DNA of 38,812 bases, taken from Batkoa obscura (lineage: Eukaryota > Entomophthoromycota > Entomophthoromycetes > Entomophthorales > Batkoaceae). The position numbers were made by a program, and so were the translations under genes. The DNA lies in NCBI GenBank assembly GCA_030770535.1, contig JASVEC010000161.1, forward strand, positions 1 to 38,812. The letters run 5' to 3'. Positions within the stretch are counted from its first letter, which is position 1, and each line of letters begins with the position of its first letter. The notes below the pieces were generated by a model. The model was not told the DNA's origin, did not search any database, and was given only the letters and a program-made list of their open reading frames with translations. This document shows, piece after piece, positions 19,906-30,185 of this stretch.

Positions 19906-20319
19906 ATGAAATTTTCTTACTCTCTTGTTCTTGCTTCTTTGGCTTCGTTAGTTTTAGGAGCTGCTGTTAACGTCAACACTGGCTCTGATCTTCATCGTGG
20001 TGTAGATGAAGTAGAATCAGTCAGACTTCATGAATCTAGACGTCATCGTAGAGATAAAGAAGGAAACTATGGTGCCAGACGTCATCGTAGAGATGAAGGA
20101 GAAAGTGAGCTCAGACGTCATCGTAGAGATGAAGGAGAAAGTGAGCTCAGACGTCATCGTAGAGATGAAGAAGAAAACTATGGTGCCAGACGTCATCGTA
20201 GAGATGAAGGAGAAAGTGAGCTCAGACGTCACCGTAGGGATGAAGAAGGATCAGCCGAGCCTCATGGAGCTAGACGTCACCGCAGAGACGAAGAAAATCT
20301 AGAAGCTCGCCGCCATTAA
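19906..20319 (+). CDS. secreted Kex2-type processed repeat precursor (KEP-like)
   Basis: 137 aa, intronless. Residues 1-18 (MKFSYSLVLASLASLVLG) are a signal peptide with a likely cut at LG|A or GA|A. A short pro-region follows. Then the motif RRHRRD occurs seven times. It is separated by acidic spacers of 7 to 11 residues: DKEGNYGA, DEGESEL (three times), DEEENYGA, DEEGSAEPHGA and a terminal DEENLEA followed by RRH. HRR|D is a dibasic site of the kind cut by the Golgi protease Kex2, with carboxypeptidase trimming of the basic tail. The architecture is that of fungal Kex2-processed repeat proteins, which include mating pheromones, hydrophobin-like repellents and RiPP precursors. If uncut, the chain would be an alternating Arg/His-rich and Asp/Glu-rich polyampholyte. 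No UstYa-type or other modifying enzyme is seen nearby. Convergent with the LYS4 gene, 147 bp apart, with an AATAAA signal at about 20376. Confidence 0.75.
   Translation: MKFSYSLVLASLASLVLGAAVNVNTGSDLHRGVDEVESVRLHESRRHRRDKEGNYGARRHRRDEGESELRRHRRDEGESELRRHRRDEEENYGARRHRRDEGESELRRHRRDEEGSAEPHGARRHRRDEENLEARRH
20035..20310 (+). repeat. 36-39 bp tandem coding repeat
   Basis: Units begin AGACGTCATCGTAGAGATGA and run 36 bp (DEGESEL form) or 39 bp (NYGA form). The last units are more diverged and longer. Identical third positions among the central DEGESEL units show recent unit expansion. Confidence 0.85.
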
Positions 20320-20466
20320 ATCTACACTTATCCATATTGATCCTTTCATTCTATTACTTTAATGTTAATAACGAATAATAAAAGGATTTTGTCATCAAAA
20401 AAAATGATTTGTTTTTTTATATAGCTATTTATTCATACTTAATATAACTGGAACTTTAAACAGCAT

Positions 20467-22639
20467 TTATATATTCAATTCATTTCTAACCCAGTTTTCT
20501 AGCCCATTAAGTACAACTAACTGTTGCTGTTGTATTCCGACTGGATCAAATGAGAAGGTTTTAACTATTTGATCCTTTTCAACTACATTGACTTTAGAGT
20601 TGATAAAGTCTAAGGATAGTTGATATCTTAATTTAACTGTATTGGTGACATTAATATCGACTAATGTCCTTAAATAGTCAATCAATTTTGGGATAGTTAA
20701 GACTAGCACACCATTGTTAATCGCGTTTCTCTTATAAGTTTCTGAATATGAACCAGCAACTATAGCTTGTATTTTACATGCTTTAAATACGGTTGCTGCC
20801 TGTTCTCTACTAGACCCTGTACCAAAATTATAACCTCCGATTAAGATATCTCCCTGAAAACTTTATTAAATCAAGAAACTATTTATAAAAACGAGCTTAC
20901 TTCTTTTAAGATATTTAAAAAATTAGAGTCGAAATTTTCCATAGCAACATTACGCATTTCACTCATAGTCAGATTATCATTATAAGTATGTTTTCCAGCG
21001 TAAATGGCATCAGTATTCAAATTATCTTTATTCCCAATGTATAATATTTCTCCACTTATACTATTAGGAAATCCCTCTAATATCTCATTTTTCTTATCCC
21101 TTTTTTCACTCTTAACAACAGGTACTTCAGTTATTTCAAATTTTGCTGGTTTCTCTGTTGAACTAATTCTAGGTGGTGCACTAATATACCCATTTAAACA
21201 TGAAGCAGCCACAACAGCTAAAATTGTTAGTTCCAGTCTATTATAGCTAAGATTATATTGATATACCTGGGGATGCTAAATAGGCGAATGCGTTCTTTGA
21301 TCCCATTCTACCTTTGAAGTTCCTATTGGATGCAGAGATACCTACTTCCCCATCGGTTAGAAGACCAGTTCCCAAACCTACACAAGGTCCACAACCAGAA
21401 GGTAATGGTATAGCACCTGCATTAACTAAAGTATTCCAATAGCCTAGATTTTCAGCATCTACTTGTACCTCTTTTGATGCTGCAGCAATGTAAAATTGTA
21501 TCCCATCCTTGATTTTTTTCCCATCTAATATTGAAGCTGCTTGTTTGATATCACTCAACCTTGAGTTAGTGCATGAAACCAAATATGCTTTATCTACTTT
21601 TATTTTTTGAGCCTCTAAATTGTTAGCTGAATCTGCTATGCTAATTGAGTTTGGCCCACATACATAAGGCTGGATTGTGCTCAAGTCCAATCTAATATGT
21701 TTCGAGTACACAGAATCCTTATCTGGATGGATTGGCTCATTCTTCAATTTATCAATTGACTCTTTATTAATTCTTTCATGTTTGTCGCCCAGTTTTAACA
21801 TCCTCTTATTATAATAATCAATAGTAACATCATCTATTGGAAATATACAACCAAGGGCACCCCATTCAGTTGACATGTTAGAAATAGTCAATCTGTCGTC
21901 AATGTTCAATTTACTATTGGGACTCACTTCAATGATATGGTTCAATACTTGATCTTTGTTAAACAAATGGCATAATGTAATGATAACATCCTTTCCGGTA
22001 ACACCTTCATTTAATTCATTAATGAATTCTAATTTAACCACTTTAGGTATTTGCCACCATGTTTTACCAGTAGCCCAAACTGCGGCTGCGTCAGTCCTTA
22101 CCAATGGTGTCCCTAAACAACCTACACCACCATACATGTTTGAATGTGAATCACTAGCTACTGTAAATGTATTTGGGATGGCATATCCCTGTTCTATCAT
22201 TATTTGGTGACCTATTCCATCACCAGCTTTATAAAAATCAACACTATTACTTTTAGCAAATTGCTTAATATTTTCGTATTTTGCTAAATTGATATCACTT
22301 TTGTTTTGTACATCATGATCTATTGTATATACTAACTGAGAAGGTTCATGAACTTTCTTAACTCCAATAGATTTAAATCTAATATATTTAATTAAAAAAA
22401 CTATATTTAAATAATACTTACTTTTTTATAACAGCAGCAGTATTATCATGAGTCATAATACGATGTGGCTTAATAGTAACAAAATCACCTGCTTTTACCA
22501 ATCCTGTGTTATTTAGTACATATTTTTGGGTTATTTTCTCAACTAAATTTTGTCCATGGGTTACCTTACTAGAAGATATACCTCTATTGTTTAGTCTGGT
22601 TGGATTGGCCTTAGTGGCTTTTATAAAGTTCACCAACAT
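20467..22639 (-). CDS. LYS4: homoaconitase, mitochondrial (lysine biosynthesis)
   Basis: Converts homoaconitate to homoisocitrate in the fungal alpha-aminoadipate pathway, in mitochondria. Exons on the minus strand are 22639-22422, 22378-21267, 21217-20901 and 20853-20467, giving 677 aa (yeast Lys4 is 693). The basic N-terminus (about 25 residues with KATKANPTRLNNR) fits a mitochondrial targeting peptide. Conserved blocks are MTHDNT, DHDVQNKS, GIGHQIMIEQGYA, ASDSHSNMYGGVGCLGTPLVRTDAAA, TGKTWWQIP and TEWGALG. The 4Fe-4S ligands are at about Cys342 (VSCTNSR), Cys402 and Cys405 (SGCGPCVG). The swivel domain has GGYNFGTGSSREQAA and YKRNAINNGVLVL. The second intron needs the acceptor at 21218-21219, after CTAAC, which restores LASPAVVAASCLNGYIS. 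Nearer AG sites lead to a stop. Homoaconitase is distinguished from aconitase by the WWQIP/MTTEWGA context. A Gcn4/Cpc1 site lies 63 bp upstream. Confidence 0.95.
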
Positions 22640-22701
22640 TATTTAATTCAATTGATAACCTTGATCATATCATTTAGTCCTTTTTATACTATTTTCTGCC
22701 A

Positions 22702-22710
22702 ATGACTCAT
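22702..22710. promoter_or_regulatory. Gcn4/Cpc1 binding site (ATGACTCAT)
   Basis: A perfect palindromic ATGACTCAT, the optimal site of the bZIP regulator of general amino acid control. It lies 63 bp upstream of the LYS4 start codon. It would couple homoaconitase expression to amino-acid starvation as in yeast and Neurospora. The binding itself is inferred. Confidence 0.65.
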
Positions 22711-22789
22711 TGTTTATCATTTGCTGCTTTATTGTGGTACCTTAAACTTGATTTTTATAGTTAGTTTTCATTTAATATCTTTTTTTAGT

Positions 22790-22805
22790 AACAACATGTG
22801 TTGTT
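22790..22805. promoter_or_regulatory. inverted repeat in the LYS4/mL60 divergent promoter
   Basis: AACAACA-TG-TGTTGTT, perfect 7-bp arms with a 2-bp spacer, lying between the divergent LYS4 and mL60 genes. It could bind a dimeric regulator. No factor is identified. Confidence 0.25.
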
Positions 22806-23241
22806 ATCTTTAAATACTAACTTATTTAAGTAATGTAATACTAACTTTTTTATACATTATTTTGAATATATTAAAACTCTTCTTAACAATACATTGCTTC
22901 TTATTCACATATAATGAAGTAACAGTATTAAAAATAAGTTTAGGTATTTTATTTCGCAATATTTTTTTAACAAAAGTTATTTTTTACTTAGGACTTTATA
23001 GTTCTAAGTTTATCCCTAATACTTTATTGGAACATGGATTTAAAGTTTGAGTTTAAAATTTTAAAATTGTTGATATTAATCATACTATATTATTATTTAT
23101 CTAAAGAATAAGATCTATTTTAATCATAAAAAATCTCTATCAAAAAGAACAGACTTTTAAAACAATTTGTAATGATTGGATAAACAATTAATCCCATTAT
23201 TATTTTTATCTTTTGGAGCGAAAAAATAACTCTTTTAAAAT

Positions 23242-23660
23242 ATGTTTGGAGCATTTAGAGCATCGAGTGTAAGCTTAGGTGGATTATTATGGTAAGATGC
23301 TTTTTTAAAATAAAGTTATAAAGCTAAATAACAAATAGGAAAGTACCATGGAGAATGAGTGCTAGTCGTAAGGCTAATGTTCGTAAGAGATTAAAGCAAG
23401 TAGATGAAGTAGTCGAGCAGCTTAATCAATCCGGGTTTACATGTAGACGATTGGTATATATATAATATTTAAACTACGTATGACTTGACTAAATGATTAA
23501 ATAGGAGGAATTCAATAAATTGCCTAAAGAAAATGAAATGACTCCAAGAGAAAAATATACTGTATTTTCAAAATCAGCTAAAGGACATCGTAAAGCCCTC
23601 CATAAAGTTCCTAAATACACAAAAACACCTCATCCAAGAGTTTCCCCACCAGGATTTTAA
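23242..23660 (+). CDS. MRPL31: mitochondrial large ribosomal subunit protein mL60
   Basis: Small fungal-specific protein of the mitochondrial large ribosomal subunit (yeast MRPL31, now mL60). Exons are 23242-23291, 23339-23453 and 23505-23660, giving 106 aa (yeast about 131). It begins MFGAFRASSVSLGGLLWKVPWRMS, against yeast MFGPFKLTSPVAGGLLWKIPWRMS. Later blocks RKRLKQVDEVV, LPKENEMTPREKYTVFSKSAKGHRKALHKVPK match the yeast order (VFPKENQMSSKDKYWTF, YRKGIHKVPKWTK). The first intron splits the conserved Trp codon. Introns are 47 and 51 nt. The protein is rich in Lys and Arg, as expected for an rRNA-binding protein. The gene is divergent from LYS4 across a 602-bp intergenic region. Confidence 0.92.
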
Positions 23661-24774
23661 GTGATGGGGGTAGAAGCACACTAAAAAAATTTAAAGAAAT
23701 AGATGATTTAATTTAACTAAATTATTTTGGTAACATTTTGAATTTAATTAACTGCAATTATAGATTTTTTTTAATTTTTATAAATATATTTAAAACTTGG
23801 TGTAGCAGTGTTTTTTTAGCCACATTCATATTAAGCTCGGTCTACTAAAGTCAGATTTTATAAAGCAGTAGAAAAATAGCTTAAGCAATTCTCTATAAGA
23901 ATATACTATAACAAAACAAAATGGATTCTTTTTATTTTATTTGATAGCTCAAAGCTGCTGTTGTATATGAATATTCAAGTTGTGCTTAAAACAATTTTAT
24001 AGTTTTGTATAGCTATAAGGCTATGAATTATTGTAAACTATGAGACAAAGTAATTTTTGTGTTTAATTATATCTGATTTTATTTAAAAATTTTCGAGTCA
24101 TAACCAGCATACTATATTAGATAAAATCCATATTATACTATCAATAAATATGTACAAACTAACAAAATTAGCTACTATGTTTCAATCTTCGTACTATAAA
24201 TTATAGTTTTGTTTTACTGCCTTAAAATTATACTATTTAAAATATTACGCTTTTTAACCCCTCAAGTATCAATTGTCTGGAAAAAATTCCGTTCGATTAA
24301 ATCATAATTTCGAGTCAATCCTGTCAACTAGATCAATTTCTTTAGAACCCAGTACTTAAAAGGCTAGTTTGGTATAAACAATACAAGTAATGCTCGCCAT
24401 GATTTTGTTTTGATTTAAAAACATATGTACGGCAATGCTTGCCTACAGTACTCAAGTGGTCAATAGATTAGAACATAAAAATAATATTAAAATCGGAAGA
24501 ATTAGAACTGGCTTTTTAGTGCTTTAAACTAACATTGTTTTTAATAAAACAGTGCTATATTTATTGTGAAATAAACGCCATCAATGATATTATAATTAAA
24601 ATTGATATCTGGAATATAGTATTAGATTTATTATTTTTAACTTTATTTTTATTGCAAAGTGGTAAATCTGATTAAAAGGCAAAAGGAAAATATTGACGAA
24701 AAGACTCGGCCGAAGTTATTGTAAATAGAAATTAAGATTGCGTATTACTGAAAGCATAGAATTTAACTTAAAAT
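23661..24774. other. AT-rich spacer
   Basis: Between the convergent mL60 and beta-tubulin genes. No gene seen. A stretch at about 23807-23860 (GCAGTGTTTTTTTAGCC, TTAAGCTCGG) might be an old MITE copy, but too little is conserved to annotate it. Confidence 0.35.
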
Positions 24775-26193
24775 TTATTCCATACCTTCATCATCGTAAT
24801 GAGCTTCTCCTTCCATTTCACCCATATCTTCTTCAGCTTCATACTCAACATCTTCACCAACAGTAGCTTCTTGATATTGTTGATATTCGGATACTAAATC
24901 ATTCATATTGGACTCGGCTTCAGTGAATTCCATCTCATCCATACCTTCAGTAGTGTACCAATGGGTGAAAGCTTTACGACGGAACATAGAAGTGAATTGT
25001 TCGTTAACACGTTTGAAAAGCTCTTGGATAGCAGTGTTATTACCAACGAAAGTAGATGACATTTTAAGGCCTGCTGGTGGAATGTTACATACAGCAGTCT
25101 TAACATTGTGTGGAATCCATTCAACGAAGTAGTCTGAGTTCTTTGTACGAACATCAGCCATTTGTTGTTCAACTTCTTTCATTGAAAGACGGCCACGGAA
25201 GAAAGCAGCGCAAGTTAAATAACGTCCATGACGTGGGTCAGAAGCAGCCATCATATTTCTGGCATCGAACATTTGAGCAGTAAGTTCTGGAACAGTAATG
25301 GCGTTGTACTGCTTAGAACCTTGGGCAGTAAGAGGAGCAAAACCAATCATGAAGAAATGAAGACGTGGGAAAGGAATTAAATTGACAGCAAGCTTACGTA
25401 AATCTGCGTTAAGTTGTCCTGGGAAACGAAGAGAGGTAGTGATACCTGACATAACTTGGGAAACAAGATGATTAAGATCACCATAGTTAGGGCTAGAAAG
25501 TTTAAGAGTACGGAAGCAGATATCATAAAGGGCTTCGTTATCAATACAGAAAGTCTCATCAGCATTTTCAACTAAATGATGTACGGTAAGGGTAGCGTTA
25601 TAAGGTTCGACAACAGTGTCTGAAACTTTTGGGGATGGAACAACGGAGAAAGTACACATCATACGATCTGGAAATTCTTCACGAATCTTAGAAATAAGAA
25701 GAGAACCAAGACCTGAACCAGTACCACCACCAAGAGAATGGGCAACTTGGAAACCTTGAAGGGAGTCACAACCTTCGGCTTCTTTACGGACAACTTCGAG
25801 GATAGAATCAACAAGTTCAGCACCTTCAGTGTAGTAACCCTTAGCCCAATTGTTACCAGCACCGGATTGTCCATAAATGAAGTTATCTGGTCGGAACATT
25901 TTTCCAATAGGACCGGAACGGATAGCATCCATTGTTCCTGGTTCTAAATCGACTAAGATAGACCTAGCCAGATTAAAATTCTGTAAATACTAAGTATATT
26001 AAAATTACCTTGGGACATATCTACCATCAGCAGCTTCGTTATAGTAAACATTGATACGTTCTAATTGTTGATCATCAGATCCACCATAGATACCATCACT
26101 GAGAATACCATGTTCTTCAGAGATAACTTCCCAAAATTTGGTACCGATTTGATTACCACATTGACCAGTTTGGATATGAACAATTTCTCTCAT
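24775..26193 (-). CDS. TUB2: beta-tubulin
   Basis: Subunit of the alpha/beta-tubulin dimer that polymerises into microtubules. Two exons on the minus strand, 26193-26009 and 25963-24775, with a 45-nt intron splitting the codon for Arg62. The protein is 457 aa, slightly longer than the usual 445-450. It starts MREIVHIQ, whose first four residues are the MREI signal for tubulin autoregulation. The GTP-binding loop is GGGTGSG at 140-146. Phe167, Glu198 and Phe200 are the residues of benzimidazole-sensitive tubulins. The C-terminus is acidic (Glu/Asp-rich with Tyr), ending DDEGME. The start codon is fixed by the MREI consensus. Confidence 0.97.
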
Positions 26194-26241
26194 TTTATAA
26201 TATTAGTATTAAACTTATTAAAGGAGGTAGGTATTGTGTAA

Positions 26242-26661
26242 AATTCTCAATTTATTTGTTTTATTAAGGGTGATGTATTAAAACCAACCAATCCAATCAA
26301 CTATTGCTTTATGGAATTGGGATATGGCCAATCATACTTGACCATTCAACCAGAACAGGAGATTTTTATTTTCCCCATTCATCCAATAAAAGTTCTAAGT
26401 TTTATGAGTAGTTCTTATTGGCCCAATAAGGATTGAAGTATTATACAACTTATTGAAACTGACAAATTAAATTCAGATCATCCAAGGTTTTTTAAACATG
26501 AAGATAGGAAGCCAAAAGTGATTGGATTTGATGACTGAAATGTAATTCTCCCATTTGATTTAAATTTAGTTGGGGAAGAAGCGGCTATTAGGAAAATAAA
26601 TCCCATCAAGAAACTATTAAGCTTTGGATTGAAAAAACGTCACAAATTTATTAATTGATAG
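26242..26661 (+). other. coding-like frame interrupted only by TGA codons
   Basis: A single plus-strand frame of about 140 codons holds no TAA or TAG until its end. In this AT-rich genome TAA and TAG are expected often by chance. It is broken only by TGA codons. It is also richer in G+C (about 37% at 26281-26340) than the flanking spacer. Readable parts include INYCFMELGYGQSYLTIQPE, EIFIFPIHPIKVL and INPIKKLLSFGLKKRHKFIN. I do not recognise a family. Possible origins are a fragment of mitochondrial DNA, where fungal codes read TGA as Trp, or a decayed nuclear or foreign gene that lost Trp codons. It starts about 50 bp upstream of the beta-tubulin start and also contains several CCAAT motifs. 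Confidence 0.4.
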
Positions 26662-27141
26662 CTTAAAATAGCCAATTTGAAATAAAAACAGGTTTAAAAA
26701 GGCTATTTTAAAATATTGGCCAAAGCTATCTGTCAAGTATTTATTGATAATAGTTTTGTGTATTAAAAGAGCTTTAAATTATAGCCGCGATTTATTTGAA
26801 TCGTAGGTAAAATATTTTAATAATAATGCTTTTTCCTAAGTAAGCACTATATTATAAAAAACCATTGGCTAGAAAACATAAATATTGTATTGAAAAATGT
26901 ATTTAACTAAAAATTAAAAATTATTCACTGAATTTTCATATCTTATTTTTGTGAGTTAATGTCTCTTAAAACAATAAACTAAGTAGGACATACGGTATTA
27001 TACAAGTTTGAAGTAACAAAGGTGTTAATAAAAAACCAATGAAAATTAATAATTTTAAATTGCCTGATTTTCGAGAATGTATTTACCCCCATTAACTTTA
27101 CTAAAGCTGCTGATTTTTAACTATCAATTGATTTGGATCCA
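26662..27141. other. AT-rich spacer
   Basis: No gene seen. Confidence 0.4.
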
Positions 27142-27245
27142 TATGGGAATGTTTTTTTGCGTTTAAGAATTTTATTAATAAATTTTCCGCTCAAATAGTG
27201 CCTAAAAGATGGAAAAAGTAATGAAGCCAAAAAACACCCCCGTAT
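27142..27245 (-). mobile_element. MITE copy 10
   Basis: TATGGGAATG start, CGCTCAAATAGTGCC core and CACCCCCGTA end. Confidence 0.83.
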
Positions 27246-27621
27246 TATGTCGTATTACTTTGCAAATTTGTGTTATTATCTGTGTATTTGTATGCTTAAG
27301 TTTCATGAATAAAGCCCCTAGCCATTTGCTATTATTCATAATTTGACATTTAATAATGCTATTATGATAAAAGTATATACTAATACAATCAAGCATATAA
27401 AGTGATAATAATAATAGAATATTGCAAAAATAGAAAGTTTTATCTATATCATTTCGTAGCACTTGATGATACTTATAGAACGAATATTGACTCACTTTTA
27501 AAGTTAAATTTTATAATAACATTTGTATTTTTGAAAGCTAAAACTTTATTATAATCATTTATTCAAGCATTTTATAAAAAACAACTAAACAAAGAAATGA
27601 TATATGACCCACTTACTATAG
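27246..27621. other. AT-rich spacer downstream of the P450 gene
   Basis: A 97-codon minus-strand frame here reads straight into the MITE and shows no protein-like character. No gene called. Confidence 0.4.
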
Positions 27622-29257
27622 CTAGATCTTAGTGAAGGTGACTTTTAAGTTTTTAGGACTAAACAACCCTAAGGGTGGTAATTTAGGATAGTTATCATGT
27701 GGCGAGTTTCTTGGTAAGGTGATGCTATATTCTAATAATAAAGAGATCAAAAATATTTTTTGTTCTAATATGGAAAATTGATTTCCTAAACACATCCTAG
27801 ACCCATACCCAAATGTAAGTAACATATTTGTCATTTTTTTGTCTATTTTGACCTTGTCATTTTCAACTATTAAAAATCGTTCGGGCTGGAATTCCTCAGG
27901 GTTTTTAAATAAAGCCGGGTCTTTCATTGCTAGCCCTACATGTAACATTATTGATTGATTAGTATTAAGAGTTAGTCCGTTATCTAAGGTGACAGGTCGA
28001 CTTGTCTTACGAGTAATTGTAGGCGCCACAGGTATTGATCTTAAAGTTTCATAAATTACAGCATCCAAATATATCATCTCGTTTAAAATATTTTGATTTG
28101 AGCTTAGCGCTTTTAATGGATCATTGTCTCCTAATATATCTTTTATCTCTTTTCTTAGCCTTTCTTGGATTCCCTATTTATTAATTAGTACTGTAATTAT
28201 TTGTATATAACTATTCTTACCGGATATCTTGCTAGATAATATATAGCTGACGTTAATGTGTGGGCAGTTGAATCATGGCCTGCGATAAAAAATACAATAG
28301 TATTATTCTAAAATAAAAAACTTAAAGATAAAACCAACAATAATCAATAAATATTACAATAATCAACTCATCAGTAAGTCCTTCAGATTCACTATCAGAG
28401 GATTCTATCATTAAGGACAATAGGTTGGAGCGCCTTCCCTCCTTGTCAAACGAACTCAGTTTCTTTCTTTCGCTTTCAATCAATTCTTTTACATAGTTAC
28501 GGAATTTAGTTGAATCACTATATAATCTTTTTCTTGACGGAAAAGGAAAGTAATCTAAAAATGGTAGCATAAGGAATAAAGGGTTCAAAATTTCATTCAA
28601 TAGGTTATTATATAAGTAGGCCATTTCATTATCCTGATTATTAACAGTATTAAAATCGATATTAAAAACAGCTAACCCTAAACTATCTAAGGTAGCTACT
28701 TTAAAAATTTCTAAAACTTTGACTTCTTTGTCAAAGCTGTTTTGGATTTTGTTGTTCATTTTCTTCGCAACGTTTACAAAAATATCTATGTCCCATCCTT
28801 TTTTAAATGCTCCATTTATTACCTTCTTATGTATCTTCCATTCTTTTTTATCTAACTCGGCGATGTTTTTTCTTATTAAACCAAAATCGTTCATCATTTC
28901 ACTTTGTTTAATCTTGATATAGGTATCATCATCAAGAAATATTTTCTTAATGATTTCAATGTCTTTTACTGAAACAAACCATCTGCCTAAAAACACAGTT
29001 ATGAACCGATTTTCTGAAAATAAGGAAGTCATCAGAAAATCGTCACGTATCTGTCCAGAAGTTCCAATTATTATGTGGTAAAGCATTAAAAGTGTACTCA
29101 CACTAGGGAGATGCGATACACTTTTAGTAGGTTGGAGTTTAAAGTAAAAATAGACAGTTAAAGGTATACTAAACAATAATATGTATAAAATCATTTTAGT
29201 TTTTACTTTCTTTTTTTCTTTTTCTTTTATACTTTGAAAGGATAGCGCTACTTTCAT
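27622..29257 (-). CDS. cytochrome P450 monooxygenase
   Basis: Membrane-anchored, haem-thiolate monooxygenase of the fungal microsomal type, using electrons from NADPH-P450 reductase. Exons on the minus strand are 29257-28358, 28307-28221 and 28173-27622, giving 512 aa. Introns are 50 and 47 nt. An N-terminal anchor MILYILLFSIPLTVYFYF starts at residue 22. The Met there could be the true start, as the 21 residues before it are Lys-rich and not conserved in character. Helix I has AGHDST (about 309-314) on the small middle exon. The ExxR motif is ETLR (371-374), the PERF motif FQPERF, and the haem loop FGYGSRMCLGNQ with Cys457 as the iron ligand. All catalytic motifs are intact. The substrate and CYP family cannot be told from sequence alone. 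Confidence 0.92.
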
Positions 29258-29563
29258 TATATAGCTTATTTTTTAATTTGTTTTTATTAGTCTTTTAAAG
29301 AAAATTATAAGGCCATAAATTTAAAAACTCGGATTGTTGTTGCTCCGTTGACCCAATTATTTCTTTCACAAAATTAATTTAAAATTAATATGGCACAACT
29401 TAAATATAAAACCTAAATTTGTTAATAATTATTATTTTAAATAAGCTATTACCAAAAGTCTCGAATGAAATTAACAAAAAATATTTTTAATACAGTTTAT
29501 TAAACGTAAGTAGTTTTGATACTAGTAAATAAAGCTTAATGAAAAAGACAGCTGAAAGCATAA
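29258..29563. other. AT-rich spacer
   Basis: Upstream region of the P450 gene. Nothing specific seen. Confidence 0.35.
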
Positions 29564-29662
29564 TATGGGGCTGTTTTTTTAGTTTCATCATTTTTCCATT
29601 TTTTAAGCGCTATTTGAGTGGAAAGATTGTAGTAAAATTCTTAAAAAAAACACATCCCCATA
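29564..29662 (+). mobile_element. MITE copy 11
   Basis: TATGGGGCTG start, AAGCGCTATTTGAGTGG core and ACATCCCCATA end, with flanking TA. Confidence 0.85.
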
Positions 29663-30142
29663 TATATAATTAAAATTCAAACAATATTAAAGTTGCAAAG
29701 GTGGTGACGGGGTATATTTGCCCAATCATTAACAGCTATAGAGTTTTAGCGATTGGGGAAATATTAGGTGCCATCATATTTTTCCACTTAATTAAATCCG
29801 CCTTATTTAAGGATTGCAATATATTTTGTAGTTAAGCATTCTTGTAAGTTAAAAAAGTAAAAAGCAAAAAAAAGCAAAGCATAACTAACTTGTATAATGC
29901 TATAAAGATATAATGACCGTTAAAATTATGACAGATGTTTTTATTTGTTTAGGAATTAAGCTAGTATTTTTAGATTTTGATTCTAATAGTAGATAAAATT
30001 CTTAAGTAAAAAACATTCGCATACATTTTAGAAAATTTATGTCTATCATTATTTATGACTAAAAAAAATTAGTATTGTATAATTAAACAAAGTTTTACAC
30101 TGTTTGGGTGATAAGTAATATCTAAATTTTAAATAAAACTAA
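29663..30142. other. AT-rich spacer
   Basis: Nothing recognised. Confidence 0.35.
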
Positions 30143-30185
30143 TATGTGGTGATGTTTTTTTTGATTTTTTTACTTTTTCTTCAAT
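30143..30185 (+). mobile_element. MITE copy 12, 5' fragment
   Basis: Only the first about 43 bp are recognisable (TATGTGGTGATGTTTTTTTT and a TTTACTTTTT tract). The rest of the element is missing. Confidence 0.5.

Noticed and set aside
20017-20302. Overlapping open frames in the repeat precursor gene
   Set aside because: Any 36-39 bp repeat without a stop in one unit is open in several frames. Only the frame with a signal peptide and dibasic sites makes biological sense.
23807-23860. An eighteenth MITE copy
   Set aside because: Only a T-tract and TTAAGC are shared. Neither end nor the core is clear.
26280-26430. CCAAT cluster upstream of beta-tubulin as a dedicated promoter
   Set aside because: The motifs fall inside the coding-like TGA-interrupted frame and can be explained by its sequence. 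I kept it only as a remark.
27202-27495. 97-codon minus-strand frame downstream of the P450 gene
   Set aside because: It begins inside AT-rich spacer and reads through the terminal part of a MITE. It shows no protein-like features.
19906-29257. RiPP gene cluster formed by the repeat precursor and the cytochrome P450
   Set aside because: They are 8 kb apart with LYS4, mL60 and tubulin between them, and no UstYa-like, peptidase or transporter gene is nearby. The association is not supported.
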